A stretch of 64,000 nucleotides of DNA. Source: Mycolicibacterium vinylchloridicum. GTDB lineage: Bacteria > Actinomycetota > Actinomycetes > Mycobacteriales > Mycobacteriaceae. The notes under the pieces are model-generated. The model had not been told where the DNA came from, searched no databases, and saw only the letters and a program-made list of their open reading frames with translations. Of the stretch, positions 1 through 8,492 are shown piece after piece. The stretch is taken from NCBI RefSeq assembly GCF_013404075.1, contig NZ_JACBJQ010000001.1:310001-374000 (forward strand), given 5' to 3'. The stretch's first letter is position 1. Each line of letters starts with the position of its first letter. Both the position numbers and the translations under genes were made by a program.

Positions 1-1
1 C

Positions 2-856
2 GGAATCTCGATGCATGTGGCGCAGTTGCGTAAGGAGCTCGACGATCCGCTGTTCAGCCGCACCTCGGCCGGCTTGGCATTCACGCCGGGCGGGTTGCGG
101 CTGGCCAGCCGCGCCATCGAGATCCTCGGTCTGCAGCAGCAGACGGCCATCGAGGTGACCGAGGCCGCGCACGGACGGCGGCTGTTACGCATCGCCGCGT
201 CGAGCGCGTTCGCCGAGCACGCCGCGCCGGGGCTGATCGAGTTGTTCTCGTCGCGGGCGGATGATCTGTCGGTCGAGCTGAGCGTGCATCCGACGAGCCG
301 TTTCCGCGACCTGATCGAATCCCGGGCCGTGGACATCGCACTCGGCCCGACGGCGGGCGTCAGCACCGAACGGCCGTTCCTGAAGTACCAGATCATCACG
401 GTCGCCTCGGCAGGCAGCCCGCTCGCCACCGGCACCCCGACACCGGCGATGCTGCGTGAGCAGCACTGGATGCTTGGGCCGTCGGCCGGTGGCATCGACG
501 GTGAAATAGCTTCTGTTCTACAGGCTTTGGCGATACCGGAAGGGAATCAGCGGATTTTCCAGAGCGATGCGGCCGCGCTCGAGGAGGTCCAGCGGGTGGG
601 CGGGGTGTCGCTGGCGGTCGGCTTCGCCGTCGGCAAGGATCTCTCGGCGGGCCGGTTGGTTCATGTGAAGGGACCGGGCCTGCAACTGTCCGGCGAGTGG
701 TGTGCATCGACGTTACCGGTAAGCGCACGCCAGCCCGCGGTCACCGAACTGCTGAACTTCATCACCACGCCGCGCTGTACGCAGGCCATGATCCGCGGTA
801 CGGGTGTGGGCGTGACGAGGTTCCGGCCCAAAGTCCATGTCACGCTCTGGAGTTGA
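2..856 (+). CDS. LysR-family transcriptional regulator, 5'-truncated by window edge
   Basis: The reading frame is open from the window edge, so the first Met at 11 is internal; codons before it continue the frame. The visible N-terminus (LRKELDDPLFSR) is the end of a LysR winged helix-turn-helix, followed by a linker helix and a LysR-type substrate-binding fold (about residues 60-265). About 20 to 30 N-terminal residues are missing. LysR proteins bind DNA as tetramers and respond to a small-molecule ligand. It is convergent with the SDR gene that follows, with a 15-bp gap, so the regulated genes probably lie upstream, outside the window. The ligand cannot be inferred. Confidence 0.85.
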   Translation, partial: GISMHVAQLRKELDDPLFSRTSAGLAFTPGGLRLASRAIEILGLQQQTAIEVTEAAHGRRLLRIAASSAFAEHAAPGLIELFSSRADDLSVELSVHPTSRFRDLIESRAVDIALGPTAGVSTERPFLKYQIITVASAGSPLATGTPTPAMLREQHWMLGPSAGGIDGEIASVLQALAIPEGNQRIFQSDAAALEEVQRVGGVSLAVGFAVGKDLSAGRLVHVKGPGLQLSGEWCASTLPVSARQPAVTELLNFITTPRCTQAMIRGTGVGVTRFRPKVHVTLWS

Positions 857-871
857 GCGCCTGCGGGGACA

Positions 872-1702
872 TCAGCTCGGGAAATTCACGTCCTTGGTGA
901 CGGCTTCCCACTCGTCGATCGAAGCCGAGAACGCAGCGAGCTTGTCGCGGACCGCCTTGAGGACGTCGCGGCCGAGCAGCAGGCGTAGCGGCGGGTCGTC
1001 GAGGCCGGCGACCATCAGCACCGCCTCGGCGACCTTACGTGGATCGCCGGGCAGGTGGTCGGCGAAATCTTTGATCAAGTTCTTGCGGGTGCCGACGCTG
1101 TCGTCGTAATCACCGATCGGTGTGGACGATTCCCACATCGACCGTTTGGCCCAGTCGGTGCGGAAGGCACCCGGCTCGATGGCCGTCACCTTGATCCCGA
1201 GCGGTTTGACCTCCTGGGCAAGCGCCTCGGTGAGCGCTTCCAGCGCGAATTTCGTCGATGAGTAGTACGCGTTGGGCGGGTTGGCCACCAGTCCCGTCAT
1301 CGACGAGATGTTGATGATGTGCCCGGCCCCACGTTCCCGCATCGACGGCAGCACCGCTTTGATGGTGTCGACGACACCGAAGTAGTTGGTGTCGAACAAG
1401 AGTCGGACCTTGGCGTCCTCACCTTCCTCGACGGCCGACAAGTAACCGTTGCCTGCGTTGTTGACCAGTACGTCCACCCCGCCGAACGTGGTATCGGCCG
1501 CGGCCACCGCATCGGCGATCAGGTCCTTGTCGGTGACGTCCAGCGCGATGGCCAGGGCACGATCGCCGAACTCGTCGGCCAGATCCTGCACCGATTCGAT
1601 CCGCCGAGCCGTCACCACGACGTTCTTTCCGGATTCCAGTGCGGCCCGTGCGATCTCACGCCCGATACCGGTGGAGCATCCGGTAACCAGCCAGCAACCC
1701 AT
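872..1702 (-). CDS. Short-chain dehydrogenase/reductase (classical SDR)
   Basis: A 276-residue classical SDR, predicted cytosolic NAD(P)(H)-dependent oxidoreductase. The cofactor loop TGCSTGIG is at residues 7-14, NNAG at 81-84, the catalytic Ser near 133 and YxxxK (Tyr147, Lys151) all intact. Length is normal for the family. It is the last gene of a tightly packed minus-strand cluster: its ATG begins one base after the stop of the DUF1214 gene, suggesting co-translation. The substrate is unknown; sulfotransferase, DUF1214 and NTF2-like neighbours suggest modification of a hydrophobic alcohol or ketone, but this is inference. Confidence 0.9.
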   Translation of the reverse strand: MGCWLVTGCSTGIGREIARAALESGKNVVVTARRIESVQDLADEFGDRALAIALDVTDKDLIADAVAAADTTFGGVDVLVNNAGNGYLSAVEEGEDAKVRLLFDTNYFGVVDTIKAVLPSMRERGAGHIINISSMTGLVANPPNAYYSSTKFALEALTEALAQEVKPLGIKVTAIEPGAFRTDWAKRSMWESSTPIGDYDDSVGTRKNLIKDFADHLPGDPRKVAEAVLMVAGLDDPPLRLLLGRDVLKAVRDKLAAFSASIDEWEAVTKDVNFPS

Positions 1703-1703
1703 C

Positions 1704-2966
1704 TCAGTTGGTCCTCTCGTTCGGGGTGCCTTCCGGGAGCCTGCGCAGGTAGGCGCGACGGCGCTGGGCCAGTTGTTCGGCCCGCTCGGCCGGCGTCACG
1801 CGCGCGATCTCGGGTAGCTCGTCGCCGAGCTTGTCGAGTGCGACGACCCGCCCATGCGCGCCGAGATCCGGTCGCGGACCGCCCTCTTCGAACTCTGCCA
1901 TCCGCAGTGTCAGGATGCCTTCACGCAGGCCGGCCGAGTCGATCCAGTTCGCCACCCCGGGATCGACTGGCGAGATCACATACGTGTAGCTGCCGTCGTC
2001 GTTGGCCACCGACTGCGCCTTGTTCAGGCTGCCTGTGCGATCGACGATATCGAGCGTGGTACCCCAGATGTTGCTCAGTGGAACCGTGAAGTATTCTGCG
2101 CCACCGTCGTTGACGTCGACCACGAATGTCTCATCCGGGCCAAGATCGAACCGGCCCATGACGTACACCTGATTCTTCATCGCGCCGACCTTGTCCGCAG
2201 ACCAGGCCAGGTTGAAATTGTTGGCCGGCATCTTGTAGATGCCGTGGCTGAGCTTGCCGGTGAAGTTCGCGAAGTAGGCCATCATTTCCGCGGTGGCCTC
2301 GGCTTGTTCGTCCAGAGTGCGGGCCGGCGTGACCGGCGCCCCGCCGAGGCGCTCCACCGTGATGTGGTTGGGATCGTCACGCTCCCAATCCAGCAGAACA
2401 TCGCGAATGTAGAACTCGTGCGCTTCCGCCGTCGTCTGCACGTGGTTGGGGCGACCGCCGGGGGGCGCGGAATCCACTGTGATGGTGTAACTTCCGTCGC
2501 CGTCGACGTCCATGGTCTTGCCGTTCAGCACGGCGACGGTACCCATGTTGGCATCCCAGAGCGTGAAATAATTCTCCGTCATCCGGTTTTTCCCGACACG
2601 GCCGCGGATCTCGTAGCGTTCGTCACCAGAGATCGGGATCACCCGGTAAACGGTGTCTGGATTGTCGATACCCCAACGTGATCCGGGGATCAGCCGGTCA
2701 CCCACCGGATGTGCCAGCCGGGTGATGCAGCTGACCTTCGGCCGCAGCTTGTCCTGGTTGGACGACCATACCGCCGCGGAGAACATGACCTCGGCGAACG
2801 CCGCGTCGAACCGCTCCCGCATGGCATCGGAGGCTTTGGCCCGGCTCAGCCAGTTCGCCGCGACCGTCTCATAGGCTGCCCTGACCGTCGGGTGCTCGGT
2901 AAGCTCGAGTGCGGCCAGTTCCTGCTCGTGCTGCGACGGTGTCGCCACCGGATCGTCGGCGATCAT
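1704..2966 (-). CDS. DUF1214-containing protein
   Basis: A 420-residue protein resembling the DUF1254/DUF1214 family, beta-rich proteins of unknown biochemical function often found in mycobacterial lipid or xenobiotic catabolic clusters. There is no signal peptide or transmembrane segment, so it is likely cytosolic. The region around residues 110-180 (TENYFTLWDANMG and following) and the C-terminal third fit a beta-sandwich repeat. It overlaps the sulfotransferase stop by one base at its start and abuts the SDR at its end, so the three genes form an operon. No catalytic residues can be assigned. Confidence 0.75.
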   Translation of the reverse strand: MIADDPVATPSQHEQELAALELTEHPTVRAAYETVAANWLSRAKASDAMRERFDAAFAEVMFSAAVWSSNQDKLRPKVSCITRLAHPVGDRLIPGSRWGIDNPDTVYRVIPISGDERYEIRGRVGKNRMTENYFTLWDANMGTVAVLNGKTMDVDGDGSYTITVDSAPPGGRPNHVQTTAEAHEFYIRDVLLDWERDDPNHITVERLGGAPVTPARTLDEQAEATAEMMAYFANFTGKLSHGIYKMPANNFNLAWSADKVGAMKNQVYVMGRFDLGPDETFVVDVNDGGAEYFTVPLSNIWGTTLDIVDRTGSLNKAQSVANDDGSYTYVISPVDPGVANWIDSAGLREGILTLRMAEFEEGGPRPDLGAHGRVVALDKLGDELPEIARVTPAERAEQLAQRRRAYLRRLPEGTPNERTN

Positions 2967-4138
2967 CAGTCGTCCTTTCGAAAGCGTTTGTTATACAAGT
3001 CAAATCGTTCGTCCACTTGAGCATCGGTCAGCCCGTAGGCGGCCAGGTCGTAAGGCGGCCGCGGAACTTCGCGCGGACGGGAGGCCAGCCAGTCGGACAT
3101 CGCCGCAACCACAGCGTCGGTCAGGGGCATTCCGAGTGCAGCGTAGATTCGCCCGACCTGACCGATCGGATCGGCGACCGCGTCGCCGTAGTGGATGTCG
3201 GTGACCCGCGACGACTCGTCGGCCCAACCGTCCCGCGCTGCCATCGCGCGATCATTGGTCCAGCCCATCCGCTCCAGCCATTGGGTGCCAACCCGATTCG
3301 TGTCGACGTTGTCGGCGTGCATGGCGTGCAGGGTCGCGTTGAGGCTGGCGCCCGAAGCGACCGTGGTTCGCGGGTCACGATGCATGTGCACGATGTGCAC
3401 GTCGGGGAATTGTGCGCGCAGCGTCTCCAGATAGCCCAGGTGCGCCGGGGACTTCAGCACCCAGCGTCCGGCGGTGACACCGCGCTGACGCTTCTGCCAC
3501 TGCAGGAATCGCAGCATCCGGTGCAGGTAGTCATACGCCGGCTCGAAATCCTGTGTGTTCAGCCATGATCGGTAGGTGGGCAGATGCGCCCCGGACTCCG
3601 GGACGTGAGACAGGAACGCGTCGGCCAGGAAGACGATCTCCTCCTCCGCCTCCCGCGCGTACATCGGATGGATGGCGAACAGCTCCGGCGCCAGCTCGCG
3701 TGACTTGTTCTCCCGCATCTCACTGATCGCGATGCGGGGGTCGGTACCGGCGAAGTCATATCCCAGCTTGGGCGCGGCCTCCACGACCTCCCAGCCGCGC
3801 GCGCAATGCAGTCGTTCATCGGCGGCGAGAAGACGCTGCAGCAGCGTGGTGCCGCTGCGCATCATCCCGACGACGACGATCGGGGCCTCGATGTGTTCCT
3901 CGAGGATCTCGGGATGTCGGCGGATCCATTCTTGCGTGCGCAGCCGCATACGCAGGCTGTGCACGAGACCCGACCGCAGGATGTGCTCGCCGATCGCGTT
4001 GAGCCCGGCGCCCGGATAGTCGTCGAGCAGCACCGCCAGCGGCTCTTGGAAATCCCCCGGACCCCAGTCGGTCAGACCTTCCTTGGTGACCGCGTCGGCA
4101 AGCACCCCGTCCATCGCGAACACACCCGAGGTAGCCAT
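2966..4138 (-). CDS. Sulfotransferase-family protein (PAPS-dependent type)
   Basis: A 390-residue protein with the P-loop-like 5'-phosphosulfate binding motif GMMRSGTTLL at residues 91-100 and a 3'-phosphate motif (HRDPRTTVASGAS) near residue 255, both diagnostic of PAPS-dependent sulfotransferases. Expected chemistry is transfer of sulfate from PAPS to a hydroxyl of a lipid, sterol or carbohydrate in the cytosol. Mycobacteria carry many paralogues of this size and most are uncharacterised. It is the second gene of the cluster, starting 4 bp after the NTF2-like gene ends. The acceptor is unknown. Confidence 0.85.
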   Translation of the reverse strand: MATSGVFAMDGVLADAVTKEGLTDWGPGDFQEPLAVLLDDYPGAGLNAIGEHILRSGLVHSLRMRLRTQEWIRRHPEILEEHIEAPIVVVGMMRSGTTLLQRLLAADERLHCARGWEVVEAAPKLGYDFAGTDPRIAISEMRENKSRELAPELFAIHPMYAREAEEEIVFLADAFLSHVPESGAHLPTYRSWLNTQDFEPAYDYLHRMLRFLQWQKRQRGVTAGRWVLKSPAHLGYLETLRAQFPDVHIVHMHRDPRTTVASGASLNATLHAMHADNVDTNRVGTQWLERMGWTNDRAMAARDGWADESSRVTDIHYGDAVADPIGQVGRIYAALGMPLTDAVVAAMSDWLASRPREVPRPPYDLAAYGLTDAQVDERFDLYNKRFRKDD

Positions 4139-4142
4139 CGGG

Positions 4143-4598
4143 TCAGAACTTCAAATGCTGGCTCACGTCGCCGACCTGGTCGACGAACATGGTGCGGGAG
4201 TCGAACCACCATTGACCGTCGACCCGATGGAAGGTGTCGTGATAGTGGCCGGTGACGATCACCTGCAGCGGGAGGTCCGGCGTGGCCTGGGTGACGCAGT
4301 AGTAGGACTTGCCGCGCGCCGTGCCCGCGTCCTCGTCGAGGTAGAGCTGCACATTGCTGGTGTTGTGCTTGGTCTTCGGAGTCCCGTCCTCGTAGAGGCG
4401 GGTGGCCATCTCATACATCGCCCGCACTCGCTCGGGCCCGTCGAACACCGTCTCGGGTGGGCCGTTCTCGACGCCACAGATCCGGCCGTGCGTGAACAAC
4501 GCGGCGACGCCGTCGAGGTCGCCGGCATCGAGCAGTTCGGCATAGGTGTAGATGAGGTTCGTGATCGCCTGCGCACTGTCACTCATAACAAGGGGCAT
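4143..4598 (-). CDS. NTF2-like / SnoaL-type small protein
   Basis: A 151-residue cystatin-like alpha+beta protein of the nuclear transport factor 2 superfamily. The helical start (ITNLIYTYAELLDAGDLDGVAALF) and closing beta strands ending in a WWFDSRTM segment fit the SnoaL-like fold. Members include ketosteroid isomerases, dehydratases and ring-hydroxylating dioxygenase small subunits; no clear catalytic Asp/His pair could be assigned. An alternative start four codons downstream (MSDS) is equally possible since neither has a strong ribosome site. First gene of the minus-strand cluster and divergent from the SDR at 4649; the 50-bp gap must hold both promoters. Confidence 0.8.
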   Translation of the reverse strand: MPLVMSDSAQAITNLIYTYAELLDAGDLDGVAALFTHGRICGVENGPPETVFDGPERVRAMYEMATRLYEDGTPKTKHNTSNVQLYLDEDAGTARGKSYYCVTQATPDLPLQVIVTGHYHDTFHRVDGQWWFDSRTMFVDQVGDVSQHLKF

Positions 4599-4648
4599 GA
4601 TCGCAGAGCAATTGCTTAGATGGTCTTGTTTGTCCAGAATTCATAGCT

Positions 4649-5548
4649 ATGCTCGCCGACGTGACGCAGTGGTCGCCGACCCGGCTCGGCAATCTGACCG
4701 GTAAACGGATCATCGTGACGGGCGCGACCAACGGCGTCGGTCTCGGCACGACGCGGGCACTGGCCGGCGCCGGCGCACACGTCATCATGGCCGTCCGCAA
4801 CACCGCACTCGGCGCACAGCGCGCCGCCGAGATCGGCGGCTCCACCGAAGTGCTCGAGGTCGATCTCTCCGACCTCGCCTCGGTTCGGGCATTTTCAGAC
4901 CGGCTCGACGGCGACATCGACATCCTCATCAACAATGCCGGGGTGCTGACCGACCAGCGCCGCGAGACCGTCGACGGTTTCGAGACGACGCTGGGCACCA
5001 ACCTGCTCGGGCCGTTTGCGTTGACCAATCTTTTGTTCGCCCGCGTGCGTTCGCAGATCATCAACGTCGCCTCCGACGGCCACCGGATGGCCACCCTTCG
5101 GCTCGACGACATGCACACGCGGCACACGAAATGGACCGCGATGGGTGCCTATACGCACTCGAAACTCGCGATGATGCTGTGGGGCCTGGAACTGGACCGG
5201 CGCCTGCGGGCGGCTCATTCCGGTGTCGTCACCCAGCTGGTTCATCCCGGCTGGGTGGCGTCCAATCTGTCGAACACCGGCGAGTCACGGTTGATGTCTT
5301 TGGCGCACAAGGCGGTCAAGATGGTGGCCGACCGGTTGGCCAACGATATCGACGAGGGCGCGGTGCCGACGCTGTACTGCATCAGTGAGCCGATACCGCC
5401 GGGCAGCTTCGTCGGGGCCAGCTCGCGGTTTGGTCTTCGCGGTGAGCCGGCCTTGATCGGCCGCTCGCCAGGGGCGTGCGATTACGATGCGGCCGCCCGA
5501 GTCGTGCAGTTCGCCGAACAGGAAACCGGCACAACACTTCCCGTCTAG
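4649..5548 (+). CDS. SDR-family oxidoreductase (retinol-dehydrogenase-like)
   Basis: A 299-residue short-chain dehydrogenase with cofactor motif TGATNGVG near residue 25, NNAG near 93, VAS (catalytic Ser) near 135 and YTHSK (Tyr/Lys) near 168. The extended C-terminus resembles the WW-oxidoreductase/retinol dehydrogenase-like SDR group common in mycobacteria. A GTG at 4661 is an alternative start. Transcribed alone and divergently from the NTF2-like gene; convergent with the NhaA fusion with a 5-bp gap. Substrate unknown. Confidence 0.85.
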   Translation: MLADVTQWSPTRLGNLTGKRIIVTGATNGVGLGTTRALAGAGAHVIMAVRNTALGAQRAAEIGGSTEVLEVDLSDLASVRAFSDRLDGDIDILINNAGVLTDQRRETVDGFETTLGTNLLGPFALTNLLFARVRSQIINVASDGHRMATLRLDDMHTRHTKWTAMGAYTHSKLAMMLWGLELDRRLRAAHSGVVTQLVHPGWVASNLSNTGESRLMSLAHKAVKMVADRLANDIDEGAVPTLYCISEPIPPGSFVGASSRFGLRGEPALIGRSPGACDYDAAARVVQFAEQETGTTLPV

Positions 5549-5553
5549 CCGGC

Positions 5554-7368
5554 TCACGTCGGCCGGGTGGCCTCCAGCGCGCGGATCAGGCTGGCCGAAT
5601 CCCACGGTCCGCGATGGCGAATGCCGTTGACGAAGAACGTCGGCGTCGCGTTGAGGTCCATCAGCTCGGCGTCCTGCGCATCGTCGTCGACCCGGTGCAG
5701 TACGCGCGGTGAGTGCAGGTCTTCATCGAATCGGGTTATGTCACAACCGACCTGATCGGCATAGCGGTAGATGTGTTGCCATTCCAGGTACTCCTGGAAT
5801 TCGAACATCATCGTCCCCATATCGAAGAACTTGCCCTGCAGGGCAGCCGCCTCGCTGGCCCTGGCGGCATCCACTGCCCGCGGGTGCACCCGCTCCAACG
5901 GCAGATGCCGCCACACGTACCGCAATTGGTCACCGAAGTGGGCCCGGACTTCGTCAATCGATCCGGTGGCACGGCTGCAGAACGGGCACTCGAAGTCACC
6001 GTATTCGACCAAGGTGAGCGGCGCGTCGACCCGGCCCCGCAGGTGATCGCGGTCCGGATCGACGTCGCGGACCAGCTTGAGGCCGACCGCGACCGGTGGA
6101 CTGAGCCAGTCGGTGAGCCGGAAGACCGCCCACCCCAATATGAATGCGATGACCGAGGCCGCCAGGACACCGACGCGCGCCAGATCCGCGGAATGGGGAT
6201 CGGCGATCGCCAGGTCGACGATGAACAGCGAGATGGTGAATCCGATTCCGGACAGCGTTGCGCCGCCTGCGATCCGCCGTAGCGTCAACCCCGGCGAAAG
6301 CCGGCCGAGCCCGGTGCGCTGCACAATCCAGGTCGCCCCGGTGATGCCGATCAACTTGCCGAGCACCAGACCGACCACCACACCCCAGGTGAGCGGTGAG
6401 CGCATCGCGGCCATCACGGTGTCGGCGTCCAGTCGCACACCGGCATTGGCCAATGCGAACAGCGGCAGCACCCCGAAGGACACATATGGCCCGAACCCGG
6501 TCACCAGCCGCTCGTTGATCGAGATCGAGTCGCGCAGGCTGCGGGTGGCTGCCCGCGCATACTCCGAGTTCGGCGACTGGCGGAACGCCCGGATGACTTC
6601 GACTGCCGCCTCCACCCGCTGACGCTCGGGGGTGAACACCGGAATCACCAGGGCCACCACCACACCGGCGAGCGTCGGATGCACGCCGCCGTTGAACAAG
6701 GCCAACCACAGGGCAACGGCCAGAACCGAATACGTCACACCACGGATGGCCGCAGGCAGGTAGCGCACGGCGGCCAGCGCAACCATCAGCACGACGGCGA
6801 TCAGCAGCGGGGCGAGCCGGATGTGGTCGGAGTAGAACAGCGCGATGGCGGCCAGCGCGCCGACGTCGTCGACGACGGCCAGGGTGAGCAGGAAGGTGCG
6901 CAGCCGCGCCGGGTATTTGGGCGCGATGATCGCCAGCGCACCGACCAGGAACGCGGTGTCGGTCGAGATGACCACCCCCCACGCGCTGGCGTTGTCGCCG
7001 GAAGGATTGAACAACAGGAAGATCACCGCGGGCAGGATCAACCCGGCGATCGCGGCGACCACCGGTACCACGGCGCGGGAACGCTCCGTCAGTTCACCGA
7101 TGGTGAACTGGGCCTTGACTTCCAGGCCCACGATGAAGAAGAAGAACGCCATCAGAGCGTCGTTGACGATCTCCTTGACCGTCAGCTGGCCGTGGAATTC
7201 GCCGAAGCTCAATCCGACGTGCGTTTCCCAGAACTCGGAATAGGTGTGCGCCCAGGGCGAATTCGCCCAGAGGATGGCCACGACGGTGAAAGTCAGCAGT
7301 AATGCTGCGGCGGCGTTCTCGCCGAAACGTTTCGCTGTCGGGTCGCGACCCAGCCGGCTGCCTCTCAC
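5554..7368 (-). CDS. nhaA: NhaA Na+/H+ antiporter fused to a DsbA-like thioredoxin domain
   Basis: A 604-residue inner-membrane protein. Residues 1 to about 410 are NhaA with 11-12 hydrophobic helices and the essential ion-binding Asp pair in AVVDDVGA (Asp167-Asp168). Residues about 435-604 are a DsbA/thioredoxin-like domain with an intact CPFC active site (461-464) and a cis-Pro motif (ATPTFF) near 575. The start chosen is the GTG at 7368, which overlaps the upstream glycosidase stop as GTGA and implies translational coupling; a longer frame would extend about 65 residues into that gene with non-NhaA sequence. This fusion is recurrent in actinobacteria. It exchanges Na+ for H+ for pH and salt homeostasis; the role of the redox domain is unproven. 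Confidence 0.9.
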   Translation of the reverse strand: MRGSRLGRDPTAKRFGENAAAALLLTFTVVAILWANSPWAHTYSEFWETHVGLSFGEFHGQLTVKEIVNDALMAFFFFIVGLEVKAQFTIGELTERSRAVVPVVAAIAGLILPAVIFLLFNPSGDNASAWGVVISTDTAFLVGALAIIAPKYPARLRTFLLTLAVVDDVGALAAIALFYSDHIRLAPLLIAVVLMVALAAVRYLPAAIRGVTYSVLAVALWLALFNGGVHPTLAGVVVALVIPVFTPERQRVEAAVEVIRAFRQSPNSEYARAATRSLRDSISINERLVTGFGPYVSFGVLPLFALANAGVRLDADTVMAAMRSPLTWGVVVGLVLGKLIGITGATWIVQRTGLGRLSPGLTLRRIAGGATLSGIGFTISLFIVDLAIADPHSADLARVGVLAASVIAFILGWAVFRLTDWLSPPVAVGLKLVRDVDPDRDHLRGRVDAPLTLVEYGDFECPFCSRATGSIDEVRAHFGDQLRYVWRHLPLERVHPRAVDAARASEAAALQGKFFDMGTMMFEFQEYLEWQHIYRYADQVGCDITRFDEDLHSPRVLHRVDDDAQDAELMDLNATPTFFVNGIRHRGPWDSASLIRALEATRPT

Positions 7369-8477
7369 GCTGTCACCGTATGCGCCGCCTCCATCAACAT
7401 CCAACCCGACAGCTGCACGGACAGGTCCCGCTCGGGCGTCTGCGACGAGTTCACCGCGCCCTCGACGAACTGTGCCTGGCCGCCGGCCGCGGTCGGAACC
7501 TCGGCGAGGCTGTCCCAGGAGTGCCCGAACAACGGCAACTCGTCCACACTTTGACGGTTGTCCCACGCCGCCTGCGCCGAGGCCAGGACGATCGCCCGGG
7601 CCGCGTCCCTGGCCGCCGCCGACTCATCGCCCGAGCCGGGAAGTTCGGTCGCCGCGAGCGCCAGATACCGTGCGGTGATCCCGGAGAACAGCCCGCCGTC
7701 GCCACCGCCCGCGCCGTTGAGGATTCCGCCGGGCGCCATGTGTGCCCCGATCGCCGCAACCAGCCGCCGCACCCGTGCCGGGTGGCGGTCGTCGCGGGTG
7801 CACCCGGCCAGCTCGGTCTCCAACCCCAGCACCACGCCCTGGCAGTAGGTGTACTGCGCGCGCACCAGTGAACCCCCTTGGATGCCGTCGAAGACCAGGT
7901 GCGTTTCGGGGTCGATCAACGTTTCGTCGATCCAGTCGGCCATCTGCTGGGCACGGCGCACAGGTTCGCCCCGGGAGGTGAAGTAGCGCGCCAGGAAGAT
8001 CCCGGCCGGACCGTTGGCGGGCGCGTTGAAGAACTGATCCTGTTTGCGCCAAGGGATTCCACCGCCGTCCTCGGGCACCCATGCCGTCAAGAACTGTTCG
8101 GACAGGGTCGCCAGTGCGCGCGGACGATCGACCCCGGCCACCCGCCCGGCGCGCTCCAACGCCAGTGCCAGCCAGGCCATGTCGTCGTAGTAACTGTTGG
8201 TCCAGCGGCCGTTGTTCCGCAGTCGGTGTCCGCGGATCTGCCGCTTGATCGTGTCCAGCCGGTGGGCCTGCGGATCACGCAGTTGCGCGTCGATCAGGCA
8301 GTCCAGCAGGTGCGCCTGCCACCAGTAGTGCCATGTCCCGAACCAGCGGTCACCGCGGGCGGGCGGCCAGCTGACGACGCCGAGCTGGGTTCCCGGCAGA
8401 CTCCACACCCGCTTCAGATGGCGCTTCGCGATCGCCGCCTCGGCGCTGGCAGCGCGGTTCGCCCACAGCTGGTCCAT
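7365..8477 (-). CDS. Glycoside hydrolase family 76-like protein (putative alpha-1,6-mannanase)
   Basis: A 370-residue protein with (alpha/alpha)6-barrel features of GH76: the NNGRWTNSYYDDMAW segment includes consecutive Asp98-Asp99, the pair used as nucleophile and acid/base in bacterial alpha-1,6-mannanases. Repeating Trp-rich helices (YWWQAHLLDC, YDDMAWLALALERA) fit the fold. No signal peptide or membrane anchor is visible, so it would act in the cytosol unless exported unusually. Mycobacteria have alpha-1,6-mannan backbones in lipomannan and LAM, making mannan turnover plausible. Its stop overlaps the nhaA start by 4 bp. Family assignment is by motif; substrate is inferred. Confidence 0.75.
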   Translation of the reverse strand: MDQLWANRAASAEAAIAKRHLKRVWSLPGTQLGVVSWPPARGDRWFGTWHYWWQAHLLDCLIDAQLRDPQAHRLDTIKRQIRGHRLRNNGRWTNSYYDDMAWLALALERAGRVAGVDRPRALATLSEQFLTAWVPEDGGGIPWRKQDQFFNAPANGPAGIFLARYFTSRGEPVRRAQQMADWIDETLIDPETHLVFDGIQGGSLVRAQYTYCQGVVLGLETELAGCTRDDRHPARVRRLVAAIGAHMAPGGILNGAGGGDGGLFSGITARYLALAATELPGSGDESAAARDAARAIVLASAQAAWDNRQSVDELPLFGHSWDSLAEVPTAAGGQAQFVEGAVNSSQTPERDLSVQLSGWMLMEAAHTVTA

Positions 8478-8492
8478 GCCGACAATCCTGCC

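Noticed and set aside
7369..7566. Extended N-terminus of the NhaA fusion
   Set aside because: The extra codons lie inside the GH76-like gene, are Arg/Gly-rich and unlike NhaA; the GTG at 7368 with GTGA overlap is a better start.
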